DNA of 64,000 nt from Buxus sempervirens (taxonomy: Eukaryota; Streptophyta; Magnoliopsida; Buxales; Buxaceae), in assembly GCA_947561395.2 (NCBI GenBank), contig OX387183.1:37554901-37618900 (forward strand). Direction: 5' to 3'. The notes below the pieces were generated by a model. It was given only the letters and a program-made list of their open reading frames with translations. It was not told where the DNA came from and did not search any database. Made by a program: the position numbers and the translations under genes. Position 1 is the first letter of the stretch, and each line of letters starts with the position of its first letter. This document shows positions 13,001-24,364 of the stretch, one piece after another.

Positions 13001-13015
13001 AAGTCTTTGATACCA
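13001..13015 (-). promoter_or_regulatory. Primer-binding site, tRNA initiator-Met type
   Basis: The minus strand reads TGGTATCAAAGACTT, four bases inside the 5' LTR. TGGTATCA matches the complement of the initiator-Met tRNA 3' end; the next bases depart from the canonical GAGC. Confidence 0.85.
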
Positions 13016-13019
13016 TCTC

Positions 13020-15481
13020 TGTAACGCCCCGGATCCGTGTTGTTCATTAAAGATATAACACGTCTCACGGAGGTTAGGCAAGGATCGTTAATCAATTTAT
13101 GATCGCTGGATAATCATACATCTATAACCTAACAGAGTGCACATTCCCATTTATGCAAAATTTCAACATTTAAACTGAACTGAAATTCATATGGTTCATT
13201 CCCAATTACTTTAATACATCTCAATTCATTCAAGTTCTCAAATTCGGAACAGATAACCTACAAGTCTAAGGAAGGTAATAGTAGTCTTCCTCCCTATATG
13301 CCTCAGCAGGATCTACCCCAGAAATCGCCTCACCACGAGTATCTGAAAAAATAGAACAACAACATAGTGAGATACGAATATCTCAGCGAGTAGCACATGC
13401 ATGCAGAAATAGTTGAATCACATTTTAAAACTATGCAACGACAACACTACAATACGTTTAAACAGTCAACATCAATTTCCCAAGTTCAATTCAAACAAAT
13501 CACATCTCAATTAAATACAATAACGCATCGATTCGTCAATGTCATGACTATCGTTTGGTTGATAAATTAAACATGCCAAGTAGACACTCCACACCTCCAT
13601 GTACACAGTTCCGGCCTACTCAGGGTTTCGGATACTCTGAAATGACGGCCTACTCAGGGTTTCGTCATCCAATGCAGGCCTACTCCCCGGGTTTCTGCAT
13701 TGACAACCAGGCCTACTCAGGGTTTCTGGCTGCTCTACACCGGTCGTGGCAACACACAAGGCCATGCAATTCCAACAACCAACAATAACATCACATTACT
13801 AAGCTTAAACATCTGGATCCAGGACAAGCTAGACCAAAACAGTAAACATCGTATAATCTCGATTTCAATATCAAAACAAACCATTTATTTCCACATCATG
13901 TAATTTCTCATCACAGTTCATCACCTGTCCCTCTGGACCACGCAGTACCCCAAGTACATTCAGTACTTTCTCATTTCCATAACACAAGTCATATGAAAGT
14001 AAAACTCAATCCATTCATACCAAAGAAAACCATTCAATACGCATAAAGTTTCCAACAAGTGAAACCAGAAATACAAGAACTTCTCAATCAAAGCAGTGTA
14101 TAGAATAAGGAAAAGTGACTGGTAACTCTTACTAGTTCGGTGTCCGGCACAATACTCATAAGTAACCTAAAACCCAACTTGAAACTCATAAGATGTTCAC
14201 AACATTTTCCTCTATTAATTTTATAGGCAAAATGGTTTCCCAGGTTCCTAACCAAGTGAATAGTGAAGTGGTTTAACCCCTAAGAAGTGCAATTACTCTT
14301 GGTCAAGTCAGAAATTCCATTTCATTAAGCAAAATAGGTCTACCGCTCACCTACCGAGGTGGGCGCGAGGTGGGCGCCGGTCGGCGGTGAAGAAAACGGT
14401 TAAAAACGACCTGCCGCTCACCCGACGCTAGGTGAGCGCGAGATGGGCGTGAGGTGGGCGTGAGATTCGCGCGAGATGAGCGCCTTGTTTTCCACTTCGC
14501 GCGAGATGAGCGCGAGGTGGGCGCGAGATGGGCGGTAAGTCATTTTTAACAGGGCGCCTACCTCCGAGGTGAACGCCGGTGAACGCGAGGTAGGCGGATA
14601 CCCCCGTGATTTTTCATTCTCTGTTATTCCAAGATCTACAAGTCTGGCCGGTTGGTTTAGGTCTGTAATTGCTCCAATACACTCCTAATACCCCCAGAAC
14701 ACTTCCCAACCATATTTGAAATTAATCTAAACACTTTCATTTTTAATTAAAACTTAACTCCGGATACTCTGTTCATGCAACTTTCCGAAAACCCAGAAAC
14801 CAGAAAACCTTATACTATCACTAAATATTCAAACATGCATACGAATAAGCTCGATAAAACCCAAAAGACAAACCCAGTGATAAAACAGTGCTACTCACCT
14901 GTGCTTCTTCCCGAACGAGAAAACCCCCGGCCGATCACTTCTCGGCCACGCGCGCGAATGAAAAGACTATCGAACTACACTTCTCGAGCTGAGGGAAATA
15001 ACCCAAGTAAAATCAGCTCCGAAATCCTTCTTCCAGCACTTGCGATAGAGGGTTCTTCACGAACGAAAACCCTAGTCGCCCTCCAGCCGAAATCGCCAGT
15101 TTCCTTATGTCCAGACTTAACGAAATATTTGCCGAAATTATGCTAAGCGCAATTTCATAAACCCGAACCCTACTTTCCATTTTCGTCTACTTACCTATTA
15201 CATGCTCGCTCGAATACTCTCCCATTTCTTGATCCTATGCATGTTCGCCTACGGAAGACACTACCTATTCAGCATCTATTCCCGTTTAAAATCACATAAC
15301 TACACCTTAAGAATACCAATGATAATAATACTATTTTTCGGAAAAATGGCTATATAACGCCTGTACATATGAGTATGGGCTAAGCCCTCAAACCACAAAA
15401 TAACCTGATAAACACAGTTTATACATCAGAATAAATAACTAAATAAATAAATAAATATTCACAAAAATTCAGGGTCTTACA
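13020..15481 (-). repeat. 5' LTR of the chromovirus
   Basis: 2462 bp, the partner of 5690-8151. It has the TATA-like motif (minus, 14219-14225) from which transcription of gag-pol would start, the GC-rich cluster at 14348-14605 and the TGAGATA hairpin at 13368-13385. Confidence 0.95.
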
Positions 15482-15563
15482 ATTTTGCTGCATTCATCGC
15501 CACGTGCGCAGTTTCTTCACCACGTGTGCAGTTTCAGGTTTTGCTGCACGGAAACTTCGACAA
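15482..15563 (-). mobile_element. Giant-LTR family A, copy A1, right remnant
   Basis: It resumes A1 after the chromovirus. GCCACGTGYGCAG and the GGAAACTTCGACA block match A3 near 37080 and A5 near 46735. The sense 5' terminus (TGTAAGCACC) and about 0.5 kb expected beside it are missing. The next base returns to the tandem repeat that flanks A1 at 2308, suggesting a deletion between array units. Confidence 0.7.
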
Positions 15564-15565
15564 AA

Positions 15566-15965
15566 CGAATGTTGTGTATGGCTTATGGTGAGCTGTGCTA
15601 TCCCGTGTATGGAAAGGCTAGCTCAAATTGAATGCCGTAGATGACAAAACGCATTTGGCAATCGTGAATGATAGGGTGATTTTTGAAATCTTGGTTTTGG
15701 TACCGTGGATGGCAGAATGGATTTTTGGAAAAGCTTTATGATTTGTCCCGTGGCTGGCACAGTGGTTTTGAAAATCTTGGGATTGTGTTTTGAAGGTTTT
15801 TGGTGATTGTGCTGTGAATAGCACAATGGTTTCTTGAACATTTCCGTGAGCATGCCATGGATGGCACAGTGGTTCTAAAAGATTGGTTTGGAAGAACCTG
15901 AAATGATGCCATGACTGGTAAATTTTGAAATCAAATGCTATGAAATAGCCAAGCCGAGGAGCCAA
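15566..15965. repeat. Continuation of the gag-element tandem array
   Basis: The first unit (TGTGTATGGCTTATGGTGAG) matches 2274-2293. Downstream are looser repeats of TGGATGGCA followed by CAGTGGTTTT (about 15700-15875). I see no gene. Confidence 0.65.
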
Positions 15966-17240
15966 GTGCAGTGGTTTCGAATGTCATGTCGTGGATGGCC
16001 TTGTTCATGAAAAAAGTAGTTCAATGTATGCCCTAAGGCACTTGATGTACGCTTGGTGGTGATTTGGTTTTGAAAGTTCTTTTTGTGCATTTTTGAAAGC
16101 AGTTTGACCTAAAGTGTCGGTGTGGAAATGGGTGCACTTGTGATGTGCAAATGATTCATGCATGTGCAAGAAGGTAAGGGCACGTGTTGCAAGGCTTACC
16201 ATCCTCGGACATTGTATCAAGCGAAATATACAAACATAATTGAAATGTGTGTGCAATCCTAAAAGGGGTCGGTGCCAGTGAAGGCACGACTCCTAGATGT
16301 ACTTGTGTAAGGAAGCACATCTAGATCCAAATCAGCCTTTTCATTTGTTTCGAAGAGTCTCTGCTGTCTGATTGAAGAGCTATTTACAACTTTCCAGCAA
16401 GGGCGAAAAAAGCTAAAAAAAGGGTTTGATCCCAAGGTTGTTGGGAACCCTAGGAAAGGGTACAATTTATTTCACAAGGGTAGGCTGAAAAAGTCCTAGA
16501 TCTAGGGTTTTCATGCCCCTATTCTGATCTGGCCTGCTTTCATTTGCCTTTTTTGATCTGGTCGACTTTCATTTGCTTGAAGAGTAATTTGGACTTAGTG
16601 TGCCTCCTGCGGACTCAATGGGTCAAGGCCCACGGCTCTCGGGACTCGATGTATGGATCTAGGGTGGTTCCCTTGATTAAGGTTAGGCTGGCTTCCTAAA
16701 TTAGGGCTAAGACAGCCCATGGTCTAGGGCTTACTCCGTTCGATGTAAATGGGTGGGGATTGTTGCCCCTAATGGACTCTTGAGTTTTAAATCGATTTTA
16801 TTCATTATTCAAACACATTGATGCACTGCAGGGTATTCAGAAGTAATAGGTGGGGAAGGGTACCCAGCCCGAGGCATTCGCCTACAAGGGTTTGAGCCAA
16901 GTACTAGACCCTCGCGTACCACGGCAAGAAACCAGTGGCGTTAAAGAATCTAGAAACTTGAGGAAATGGGTTTACCCTGATTTCCTCGGCAAGCCACAGG
17001 AGTGTGGGGCTAATACCATCCCAAAAATAGGTTCATCAGAACAGAAGGGTGGCTGCTAGAGAGGTCTAGGTTTTGGTGAAGGAGAACATTCATAATCATT
17101 CAGGTCAGATCATCCACGCAGTCTCCTTCGTGCCCGTCACCCCACGCAGCTATTAGCAAGACAAAAAAGATCCATCCACGGTGTGGTGGGTACATGTGTG
17201 TGCAGTTGGGCTGAGTGCTGTGTCTAATCGGGTGAGTTTA
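15966..17240. other. Non-coding stretch, probably upstream LTR/UTR of the gag element
   Basis: No recognisable protein on either strand; the ORFs are under 85 codons with no motifs. By position it should be the 5' region of the minus-strand gag element, but I could not find its PBS or LTR boundary. Confidence 0.4.
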
Positions 17241-17871
17241 GTATGGTTTTTTCATTCCGCAGTTGCGGGTTTGTTGTTATTGACTTGGATTGTACACGCC
17301 AACCCATCCGTGTTTATTGGGGGTGATCCGCATTGATGGTTAACAGAGGAAATGGAAGTGACTGTATGTGCAGGCTCCATTTATCATGTAAGTCATGAGG
17401 TGGCGACAATGGGGGCAGAAATATCTTATTAAGTGGTTTTAGTTCATGAGTCCTGTCATGTCACATATGTTTGGATTGTTAATTGCTTTATATATGTTAT
17501 TATCGTAATTTTGTTTTATTGTATTACCTCATGACTTATTTTGTAAAAATTATGGACTGTTTTACCTCATGCACATTGCTACTTGTTGAGATTTATTCTC
17601 ACTCTAGTTTTCCCCATTTTTTTCAGGTATTCTTGGAGAGGTCGACAAGCTTGGGAATATTTGTAAAAGGGTAGTCTATAGATGTGAATCGGTCTTGAAT
17701 TTAAAAGTTACTTGTAAATATTGAGTTTATTATAATTGAAATTGTTTCCGCATAACAACTTTGATAATAAAAGGAATGAAAAGTTTTAAATTATTCGGGA
17801 TTTAGATGCTTTTACCTTCATTCACTAACACCTCGGGTCTGGGGAAAGTGACTCGAAACCGGGGCGTTACA
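17241..17871 (+). mobile_element. LTR fragment, family C copy C1 (3' part)
   Basis: Aligns with 20600-21195, sharing GGTGATCYGCATTGATGGTT, ACTTGTTGAGATTTAT, a pyrimidine tract ending CAGGTA, and the terminus GGGGCGTTACA at 17871. The left end is unclear (17241-17285). It looks like a 5'-truncated LTR, sense plus. Confidence 0.7.
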
Positions 17872-17874
17872 GCG

Positions 17875-19207
17875 CTCGGCCAAATTTCACTATATTTTCT
17901 AGGTTTTCTGATTTCTGAAAAATTAATTACTTTTTATAGTTCTAATTGATTCATATCTTCATTCTAAATTACTTCTAAGACAACATAACCTATTTTCAGT
18001 AATTATAAGTTGATCTAAAGTTTCTTACTTAATTAATTCTCTTGAGATCATCACTTTTCTTGATTTCTTTAAAAGTGTATGAAAGCAAACCATCTTATAA
18101 AACTCTTAACTTTTCAAACCAAGATCTGAATCAAAACAAACCATGATAAAGCATCTAAACCATACGAAAAGCATGCAATTTCTCTAGTTTTCAAAGGGTT
18201 TGCTACTTGCCTCAACATGTGAAATCCTTCTTCCAAGAAACCCGAATGTCCACCGATTTGCTGAGATTATTCGCACTACTCTAGACTTCTCTAAATCAAA
18301 TATCCACCGTTCAGATTGAAGTCCTACGAGTCAAGAACATAACCTCCAAATTTGAGGCCAATCCAACGGTTGGATCTCTCTAGATCTTAATTTGAATATT
18401 GCTGGTCGGAGTTCTGCAGAACTCCTTCATAAAACATCTTTCTATTCTCTCTATCTCTCTTTCTATTTTTCTCCAACCCTATGCACGAATTTTCCCTCTT
18501 CTTTCCCTCTCATGATTGACTTAATGGAAACCCAAAACCTTCCCTAAAGACAATTAAGAGGAGAAAAGAAGAGGGAAATTTCGTGCATAGGGTTGGAGAA
18601 AAATAGAAAGAGAGATAGAGAGAAGAAAAATGTCTTTTATGAAGGAGTGCTGCAGAAATCTGACCAGCCATGTTCAAATTAAAAACTAAAGAGATCTAGC
18701 TGTTGGATTGGCCTTAAATTTGGAGGTTATGTTCTTGACTTGTAGAACTTCAATCTAAACGGTGGAGATTTGATTTGGAGAAGTCTAAGGTGGTGTGATT
18801 AATCTCAGAAAATCAGTGAACATTCGGGTTTCTTGGAAGAAAGGTTCTACATGTTAAGGCAAGTAGCAAACCCTTCGAAAACTAGAGAAATTGCATGATT
18901 TTCGTATAGTTTAGATGCTTTATCATGGGTTGTTTTGATTCAGATCTTATTTTGAAAAGTTAAGAGTTTTATATGATGGTTTTGCTTTCATACACTTTTA
19001 GAAATCAAGAAAAGTGATGATTATAAGAGACTTAATTAAGTGGGAAATTTTAGATCGAACTATAATTACTGAGAATAGATTAGGATTGTCTTAGAAGTAA
19101 TTTAGAATGAAAATAGGATGATTAGAAACAATTTAAAACTATAAAAATTATTGTATATTTCGAAAATCAGAAAACCCATAAATATAGTGAAATTTGGCCA
19201 AGAGCCC
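17875..19207. repeat. Large imperfect inverted repeat, arms about 640 bp
   Basis: Left arm about 17875-18510 and right arm about 18558-19207, around a spacer of about 47 bp. For example CCAAATTTCACTATA (about 17880) is inverted as TATAGTGAAATTTGG (about 19188), and CCAACCCTATGCACGAA (about 18473) is inverted near 18580-18595. The arms match along their length with scattered mismatches and small gaps. No coding potential. The sequence resembles an LTR leader in head-to-head arrangement. Confidence 0.85.
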
Positions 19208-19475
19208 AAGTGGCCGCTCGAGCATTATTGCAGGCGCCTCGCCTGTGTATTTTAAAACAGAAATAACAGAACCAATTCACCCAATGCCTGGGAGGATGCT
19301 CGAGTACACTCCCGAGCTCGAGCGCGCTCCCGAGTAACTAAGTAAAATATCACCCAGAAAGGAACGCTTGACAGGCTGCTCGAGCACAGTGTTAAGCGCC
19401 CTCTGTCAGATTTTTTCAGATTTTGGGATTTTGTGCCCAAATCTATTTTTAATGATTTTTTTTGAATTATAAAGT
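19208..19475. repeat. GCTCGAGC-rich palindromic cluster
   Basis: Repeated self-complementary GCTCGAGC or CTCGAG cores at about 19215, 19298, 19317 and 19378, with CCCGAGCTCGAG at about 19312. The same motif type is dense in the family B LTRs at 33225-33415 and 40730-40883. Confidence 0.6.
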
Positions 19476-21195
19476 TGTAACACCTGTAATTAGGTTAATT
19501 TGAGATGTAGGAAGTTGCGGAATTCAATTTGGACGAAAGAATATTAAATTGGGACGATGAATGTAAAGATGGACTATAAAGAGGTATTATGAAGTAATAA
19601 GTGGATTTAACTTATTTAGAATTGGTTTTGGTTAATATACCATATTCCTAAACTTCACTAAGACTAAATTACCTTCTGGATGTACTAAATATCAAAGTTA
19701 ATAAGTTTTGATACCTTAGGTTCTTTAAGAGGAGAATTTGGACATTATTGAGTAAATTTTTTGAATAACAACCAACTAGGAGATGAATCTATGTAAGAAT
19801 TAATATATTGATTAAGTAAGTTATCTAACACTTAAATATAAGTAATCTAAGAATGTTCACGTTAATAAATAACTGTTTAGGCAATTAATCAAGGAATTGG
19901 GCATATTTTGGTAAGATACCATGGTTTTAAGATTTGGAATGGTGTTTTCTATTTAATTTCAGTTTGAGCAATTTCTTACTTTCGATCTTATATTTCTGAA
20001 TATTTGCATATGGTTTCATCCATAAATGGGCAGAATCATTGTTTTTCCTCCGTGTATCTCGGAGTGGTAAAAAAAAAATCCTCTCTCATGTATCTTGGGA
20101 TGAGATGTTTATGGTTGATTGGGAACTTATTCTATTGTTAAGAATATCTTACTTTTGAAACAAGTCATTATTAAATATATTTTGGTTGTGTATTGTGTCT
20201 AGCGGGCAGTGCTTAATGTGGATCCATAGTTAGCTAGGAAGTGAAACGGAATTATCTTTGTAAGTTAAGCTTGTCTTCCACTTATGCTCCCATCGTGTAT
20301 CTCGACGAGGCCTTCCTGTATTTGGTCGTGCTGCAGCAATCTTGACCCGTCGTGTATCTCGACCTGGTCTTTTGCCGTGTATCTCGGCATTGGTTTTACT
20401 TGGGTTATCACTGTGCGCTTAATGAGACATCAGCTTACAGGTGCTCTATATTGGACATGCTTATAGTTTACTTGTGACTCACACCTGAGAGCTATATTTT
20501 GACCGTGCTTGTATTTCACTTGTGGCTTACACATGTACTGGTATCCACCGTGTATTGTTTAGTGTCCATATATCTATGATCGGATCGGTATTCCCCTGAT
20601 TGGATAGATTGGATTGTACGCGCGAGCCCACTGTGTATCTCGGGGGTGATCTGCATTGATGGTTGACGGAGGATGGATGACCGTGTATCTCGGCTCCATA
20701 TCATGTAAGATCGTGAGGTGGTGAACTTGGGAATAGGAGTAGCTTATCAAATGGTTTCAGTTCATTAGTCCCGTGAAGTCATATATGCGTGGTTTGGTTT
20801 GATGATTGCTTTGAATATTATTATCGTGATTTAGTTTTATCGTTATACCTCATGACCTTATTTTGCATATAAAGTCGACTGTTTTATTTCATGCATCTTC
20901 CTACTTGTTGAGATTTATATCTTACTCTGGTTTTTCATATTTTTCAGGTACTTTTGGGCCGACAAGCATTGGGGTATTATGAAAAGAGTAGCCAATAGAT
21001 GTGAACCAGTTATGAGTCCAAAAGTTACTTGTAAAAGTTAAGGTTGATAGTAATTGAATTTTATTTTATGTTCCGCATAATAGCTCTGATGAAGGCATGA
21101 ATAAAAATTTTAAATTATTCTAGAATTTAGTTGCTTTGGCCCACATACAATAACTCTTCAGGGTTGGACAATTGATCCAGAACCGGGGTGTTGCA
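19476..21195 (+). mobile_element. LTR, family C copy C2, sense plus
   Basis: Begins TGTAACACCTG and ends GGGGTGTTGCA (TG...CA), 1720 bp. It contains seven or so copies of CGTGTATCTCG between 20049 and 20690 and the chromovirus-like ACTTGTTGAGATTTATAT...CAGGTAC block. The flanking 5-mers (AAAGT and TTTCC) do not match, so a simple solo-LTR origin is not shown. Confidence 0.75.
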
Positions 21196-21197
21196 TT

Positions 21198-21697
21198 TCC
21201 CATGGAGTGTATGTTGATTCTCATTATATGAAATATCTTACAGATGATAGTTCAGACACACTTAGTGTATAACTCAAGTTCACTACTCTAATTTCATTCT
21301 CATTAATACAAAACTCACATTTGGCATGCATTTAAAACAGACAACGTGAATTGTGGGTTTATTCACCTTCGATCATAAAATATAATATAGTGACCTCATC
21401 TTGATTTACTATCAAGGCAATTCTTATTTTAAGCTTGAGCTTACAGTATATTACGTTTAAAATTGTCTCATCTCTAAAAAACACAAACTCATAGAGGCGA
21501 TTGCCCGTGTGAGAAGGTCAATCTAATGTCTGTCCAATATAAATTTCTAAAAAAAATGAACTAATCATATGCACTAAGCATTAATGCATAAATATATGCA
21601 TCTGTGCGTATTAACTACATTAAATTAAAAACATGCAAATGTGAACACCAAATGGGAAATTGAAAAAAATATTTTATTGTTCAAATCATTAAGTACA
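21198..21697. other. AT-rich stretch downstream of copia pol
   Basis: No gene seen. It lies just past the stop codon of the minus-strand copia pol, so it should contain that element's 3' untranslated region and perhaps LTR, but I could not place boundaries. Confidence 0.35.
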
Positions 21698-22729
21698 TCA
21701 AAGTCTACGAAGACCTAAAGATTTCACATGTCTAATAAATGCTTCTCTTGGATTAGGTTTAGCAAATAGATCCGCGATCATATTATCCATAGAAATGTAT
21801 TGTAGTTCACTTCCTTTTGTGCAACCATGTCTCTCACAATGTTAAACTTTGCATCTATGCGTTTGGTCTTTGAATGATCTTTGAGATCTTTTGTATAAGC
21901 TATCGCTGCCTGATTATCACAATGTACCAGCACTGGATATGCAGCATTTTTCATAATCCCCAAATGATTAAGAAATCTCTTTAACCAAATTGGTTCTTGT
22001 ACTGCTGTTGAAGAAGCCACAAATTGAGCTTCCAATGTGGACAAAGCTATAAAAGGCTGTTTCTTACTACTCCATGAAATTACCCCATTACCAGAGGTTG
22101 GTTTTCTTTCATCCAAATCACCTCCCCAATCAGCATCAGTATAACCTTCCAGAATTATATCATTTCCTTGGTAGCACAGGGAATAGTTCACAGTACCTTT
22201 TAGATATCTCAGTATGCTTTTGACCGCTTTCCAATGATTATAACCAGGGTGTGACTGATATCTACTTATTATACCAACTGCAAAGCAGATATCAGGTCTT
22301 ATACACATCATAGCATACATAAGACTTCCAACGCACTTGAATAGGGAACTCTTTTTATTTGCTCTTCTTCTTGTTGAGTCTTCAGACACATTCTTTGACT
22401 TAATGCTTCACCAGTTACAATGGGAGTATCCATGGGTTTATAATCTTGCATTTTAAATCGTTCCAGAATTTTCTTTATACAAGACTGTTGTGAAAGAGCT
22501 AATAACTTTTTCGAATGATCTCTTTCAATTTTCATCCCAAGAATATAGTTAGCTTCTCCTATGTTCTTTATTCAAAATTTGAGGATAGCCAATTCTTAAA
22601 TAATGCTAAGAATTCGTTATCATTAGCAGCCATTAATATATCTTCCATATAAAGTGATAAATCACAGATTTGTCTTTGGATCTTTTAATATATACACAGT
22701 GGTCTTCATCAATCATAATAAAAGCGTAT
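21698..22729 (-). pseudogene. Ty1/copia pol, C-terminal reverse transcriptase and RNase H
   Basis: Reads leftward from the A2 insertion point. Reverse transcriptase remnants include DHCVYIKRSKDKS and YMEDILMAANDNE in shifted frames. These are followed by the connection region (LLALSQQSCIKKILERF) and RNase H with DADWGGD, SKKQPFIALSTLEAQF and LVHCDNQAAIAY. After a final frameshift near 21780 it ends in MIADLFAKPNPREAF with a stop at 21698-21700. Frames change at about 22640, 22360 and 21780. Its N-terminal part continues at 28016-30115 on the far side of A2. Confidence 0.9.
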
Positions 22730-23451
22730 TGTAAGCACCCAAATTTTGATCAAACCAAAAAATGTGCTAAAAGTAGCAAAACAGGTCAAACCTTAGGGTG
22801 CAAAAATTGACTTTTTGATCAAGCTCAAATTGACTGCCATGCTTCATCCCAATGGATAGGAAATCTCGACATGATTCTAACGCAATTGAGTTTGCCAAAA
22901 TCGGAGTCCAGATGGAGGAGTTATGGGCAGATCAAGTCCCGCGGGAGCAGAAATTGACTTTTTGCTCAAACCCAGATTAACTGCCATTTCTGTCCCAAAA
23001 GAAAGGAAATGCCGACACGATTCTGACGCAATTGAATTTGCCAGAATCGGGGTTCGGATCAGGGAGATAAGAGCAGATTAAGATTTCGGACATGGGTTTC
23101 GGCTTTCTGCAAAAAACTTGAATTCGCTGTAGAACTCTGTCCCGGTGGGTAGAAAATCTCGACTCGATTCCAACGCAATTGAGTTTGCCAGAATCTGAGC
23201 TCAGATGAAAGAATTATGAGCAGTTCAAGCCCTAGGGCAAAACCACAGAAAACTGCCCACGTGGCGAAGAAAGGACAGTAAATGGAAATATCTCAAATAA
23301 AATATTAATTTTTAGGAAAATATCTTGTTTTTTCGAATTAAATTAAATAGAAAATCAAGAGCAAATCTAGTCAAATCAGGGGCAAATCAGGAAAAAAATC
23401 ATTTTTTACAAAAAGATCCGAAAATATATGTCGGATACAAATACTTTTATG

Positions 23452-23640
23452 TGTATCCGAAATATAATTTCGGATACAGGATAAGGTTCTCGGATTTTTT
23501 GTCAGGATTTCCTGACATTATCCCAGCGAAGAAATGATTGCTGTCGAATTTTCTTGTATCCGAAATTATATTTCGGATACAATTACATATATATATTTTG
23601 GATACACTATGTAGTGTATTCGACCTGAGTTGTCGGATAT
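23452..23640. repeat. Promoter-side hairpin cluster of A2
   Basis: TGTATCCGAAAT (23452-23463) pairs with ATTTCGGATACA (23467-23478), a 12-bp perfect stem. TTGTATCCGAAAT (23554-23566) pairs with ATTTCGGATACAA (23570-23582), 13 bp. A third, GTATTCGAC...GTCGGATA, lies at about 23615-23639. A further half, TGTCGGATACA, is at about 23429. Confidence 0.85.
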
Positions 23641-23652
23641 AAAAATTTTGCC

Positions 23653-23660
23653 TATAAAAA
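23653..23660 (+). promoter_or_regulatory. TATA box of A2
   Basis: TATAAAAA about 15 bp after the hairpins, followed by a pyrimidine-rich leader with several CTCTCCCC blocks. Position matches the TATA in A4. Confidence 0.6.
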
Positions 23661-24041
23661 GAAACAGCAGCCTCTTGGCTTGGGGTTGGTTGGTTTTAGC
23701 TCTCCCCTCTCCCCTCTCTCCTCTACCCTGCTCATTCACCTCTCTTACACCTCCTCACTTACTCACAAGCCCTCAACCCCATCCAAACCCCATCAAACCA
23801 CCTCCCCACCTCTTCTCCTTCAACTCCAACAAGGAAGGAACACTTGAAAAACCACTTGGAGCTCAAGAGGAGGACTCCACTTGCTGTCCAGGCTTCAAAG
23901 GATCTCCAAGCACACCAAGGAGGCTCTCCCTCCCCCAAGGTAAGCTCTCCTACTGTAGACACCCCAAATTGCACTAGGAAAATGATGAATTCACTTTATC
24001 CTTTGTAACCAGCACAAAATTTCAGATTGAAATATTCCTCA

Positions 24042-24187
24042 TTGTATCCGACACAAGTCATCGGATACAAGCAAGCTTTTTGTATATCCGACACAAGTCA
24101 TCGGATACAAGCAAGTATTATTGTATCCGACGACATGTGTCGAATATAAATATGTTCCCTTATATCCGACCTGAGTTGTCGGATACA
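24042..24187. repeat. Four-hairpin cluster in the family D LTR
   Basis: TTGTATCCGA (24042-24051) pairs with TCGGATACAA (24061-24070). A near copy is at about 24082-24110, a decayed one at 24121-24148, and TATATCCGAC...GTCGGATACA at 24161-24187. The same stem type occurs in the neighbouring family A element. Confidence 0.8.
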
Positions 24188-24354
24188 AGGTTTTTGCTCA
24201 AAATTAGGGTTTTTTTCGAAAGTTTTCACTTTTTACCATTATATTCTTTGTTTAAGGAGTGGAAATCTTGGAAATAACCTTAGGGTTAAGTGTGGGGATG
24301 CTAGACACATCCTTGTGTCTACCATTAGGGTTCTCCCTAACCCTAGACTTTGCC

Positions 24355-24364
24355 TATAAATAGG
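24355..24364 (+). promoter_or_regulatory. TATA box of family D LTR
   Basis: TATAAATAGG, about 170 bp downstream of the hairpins. Confidence 0.55.

Larger units (their letters stand above)
5690..15481 (-). mobile_element. Nearly complete chromovirus-type Ty3/gypsy retrotransposon
   Basis: A 9792-bp element in minus orientation. It has two 2462-bp LTRs beginning TGTAACGCCC and ending CTTACA (plus strand), a PBS, a PPT and one gag-pol frame. It is flanked by the 5-bp target-site duplication ATTTT (5685-5689 and 15482-15486). The host sequence is the A1 LTR. The LTRs differ at 5 aligned positions (5778, 6108, 7183, 7253 and 7608 against their +7330 partners), so insertion was recent. Long LTRs, an initiator-Met PBS and a C-terminal chromodomain-like tail suggest the Tekay/Del clade, which is inference. 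Confidence 0.95.

Noticed and set aside
17875..19207. Foldback DNA transposon
   Set aside because: No target-site duplication or terminal motif at the arm ends; arm sequence looks like LTR leader.
19476..21195. Family C copy C2 as a simple solo LTR
   Set aside because: The flanking 5-mers AAAGT and TTTCC do not match, so the origin is left open.
23630..23977. 115-codon plus ORF after the A2 TATA
   Set aside because: It is a pyrimidine-rich leader (Pro/Ser/Leu-rich by composition) and is not conserved as an ORF in A4.
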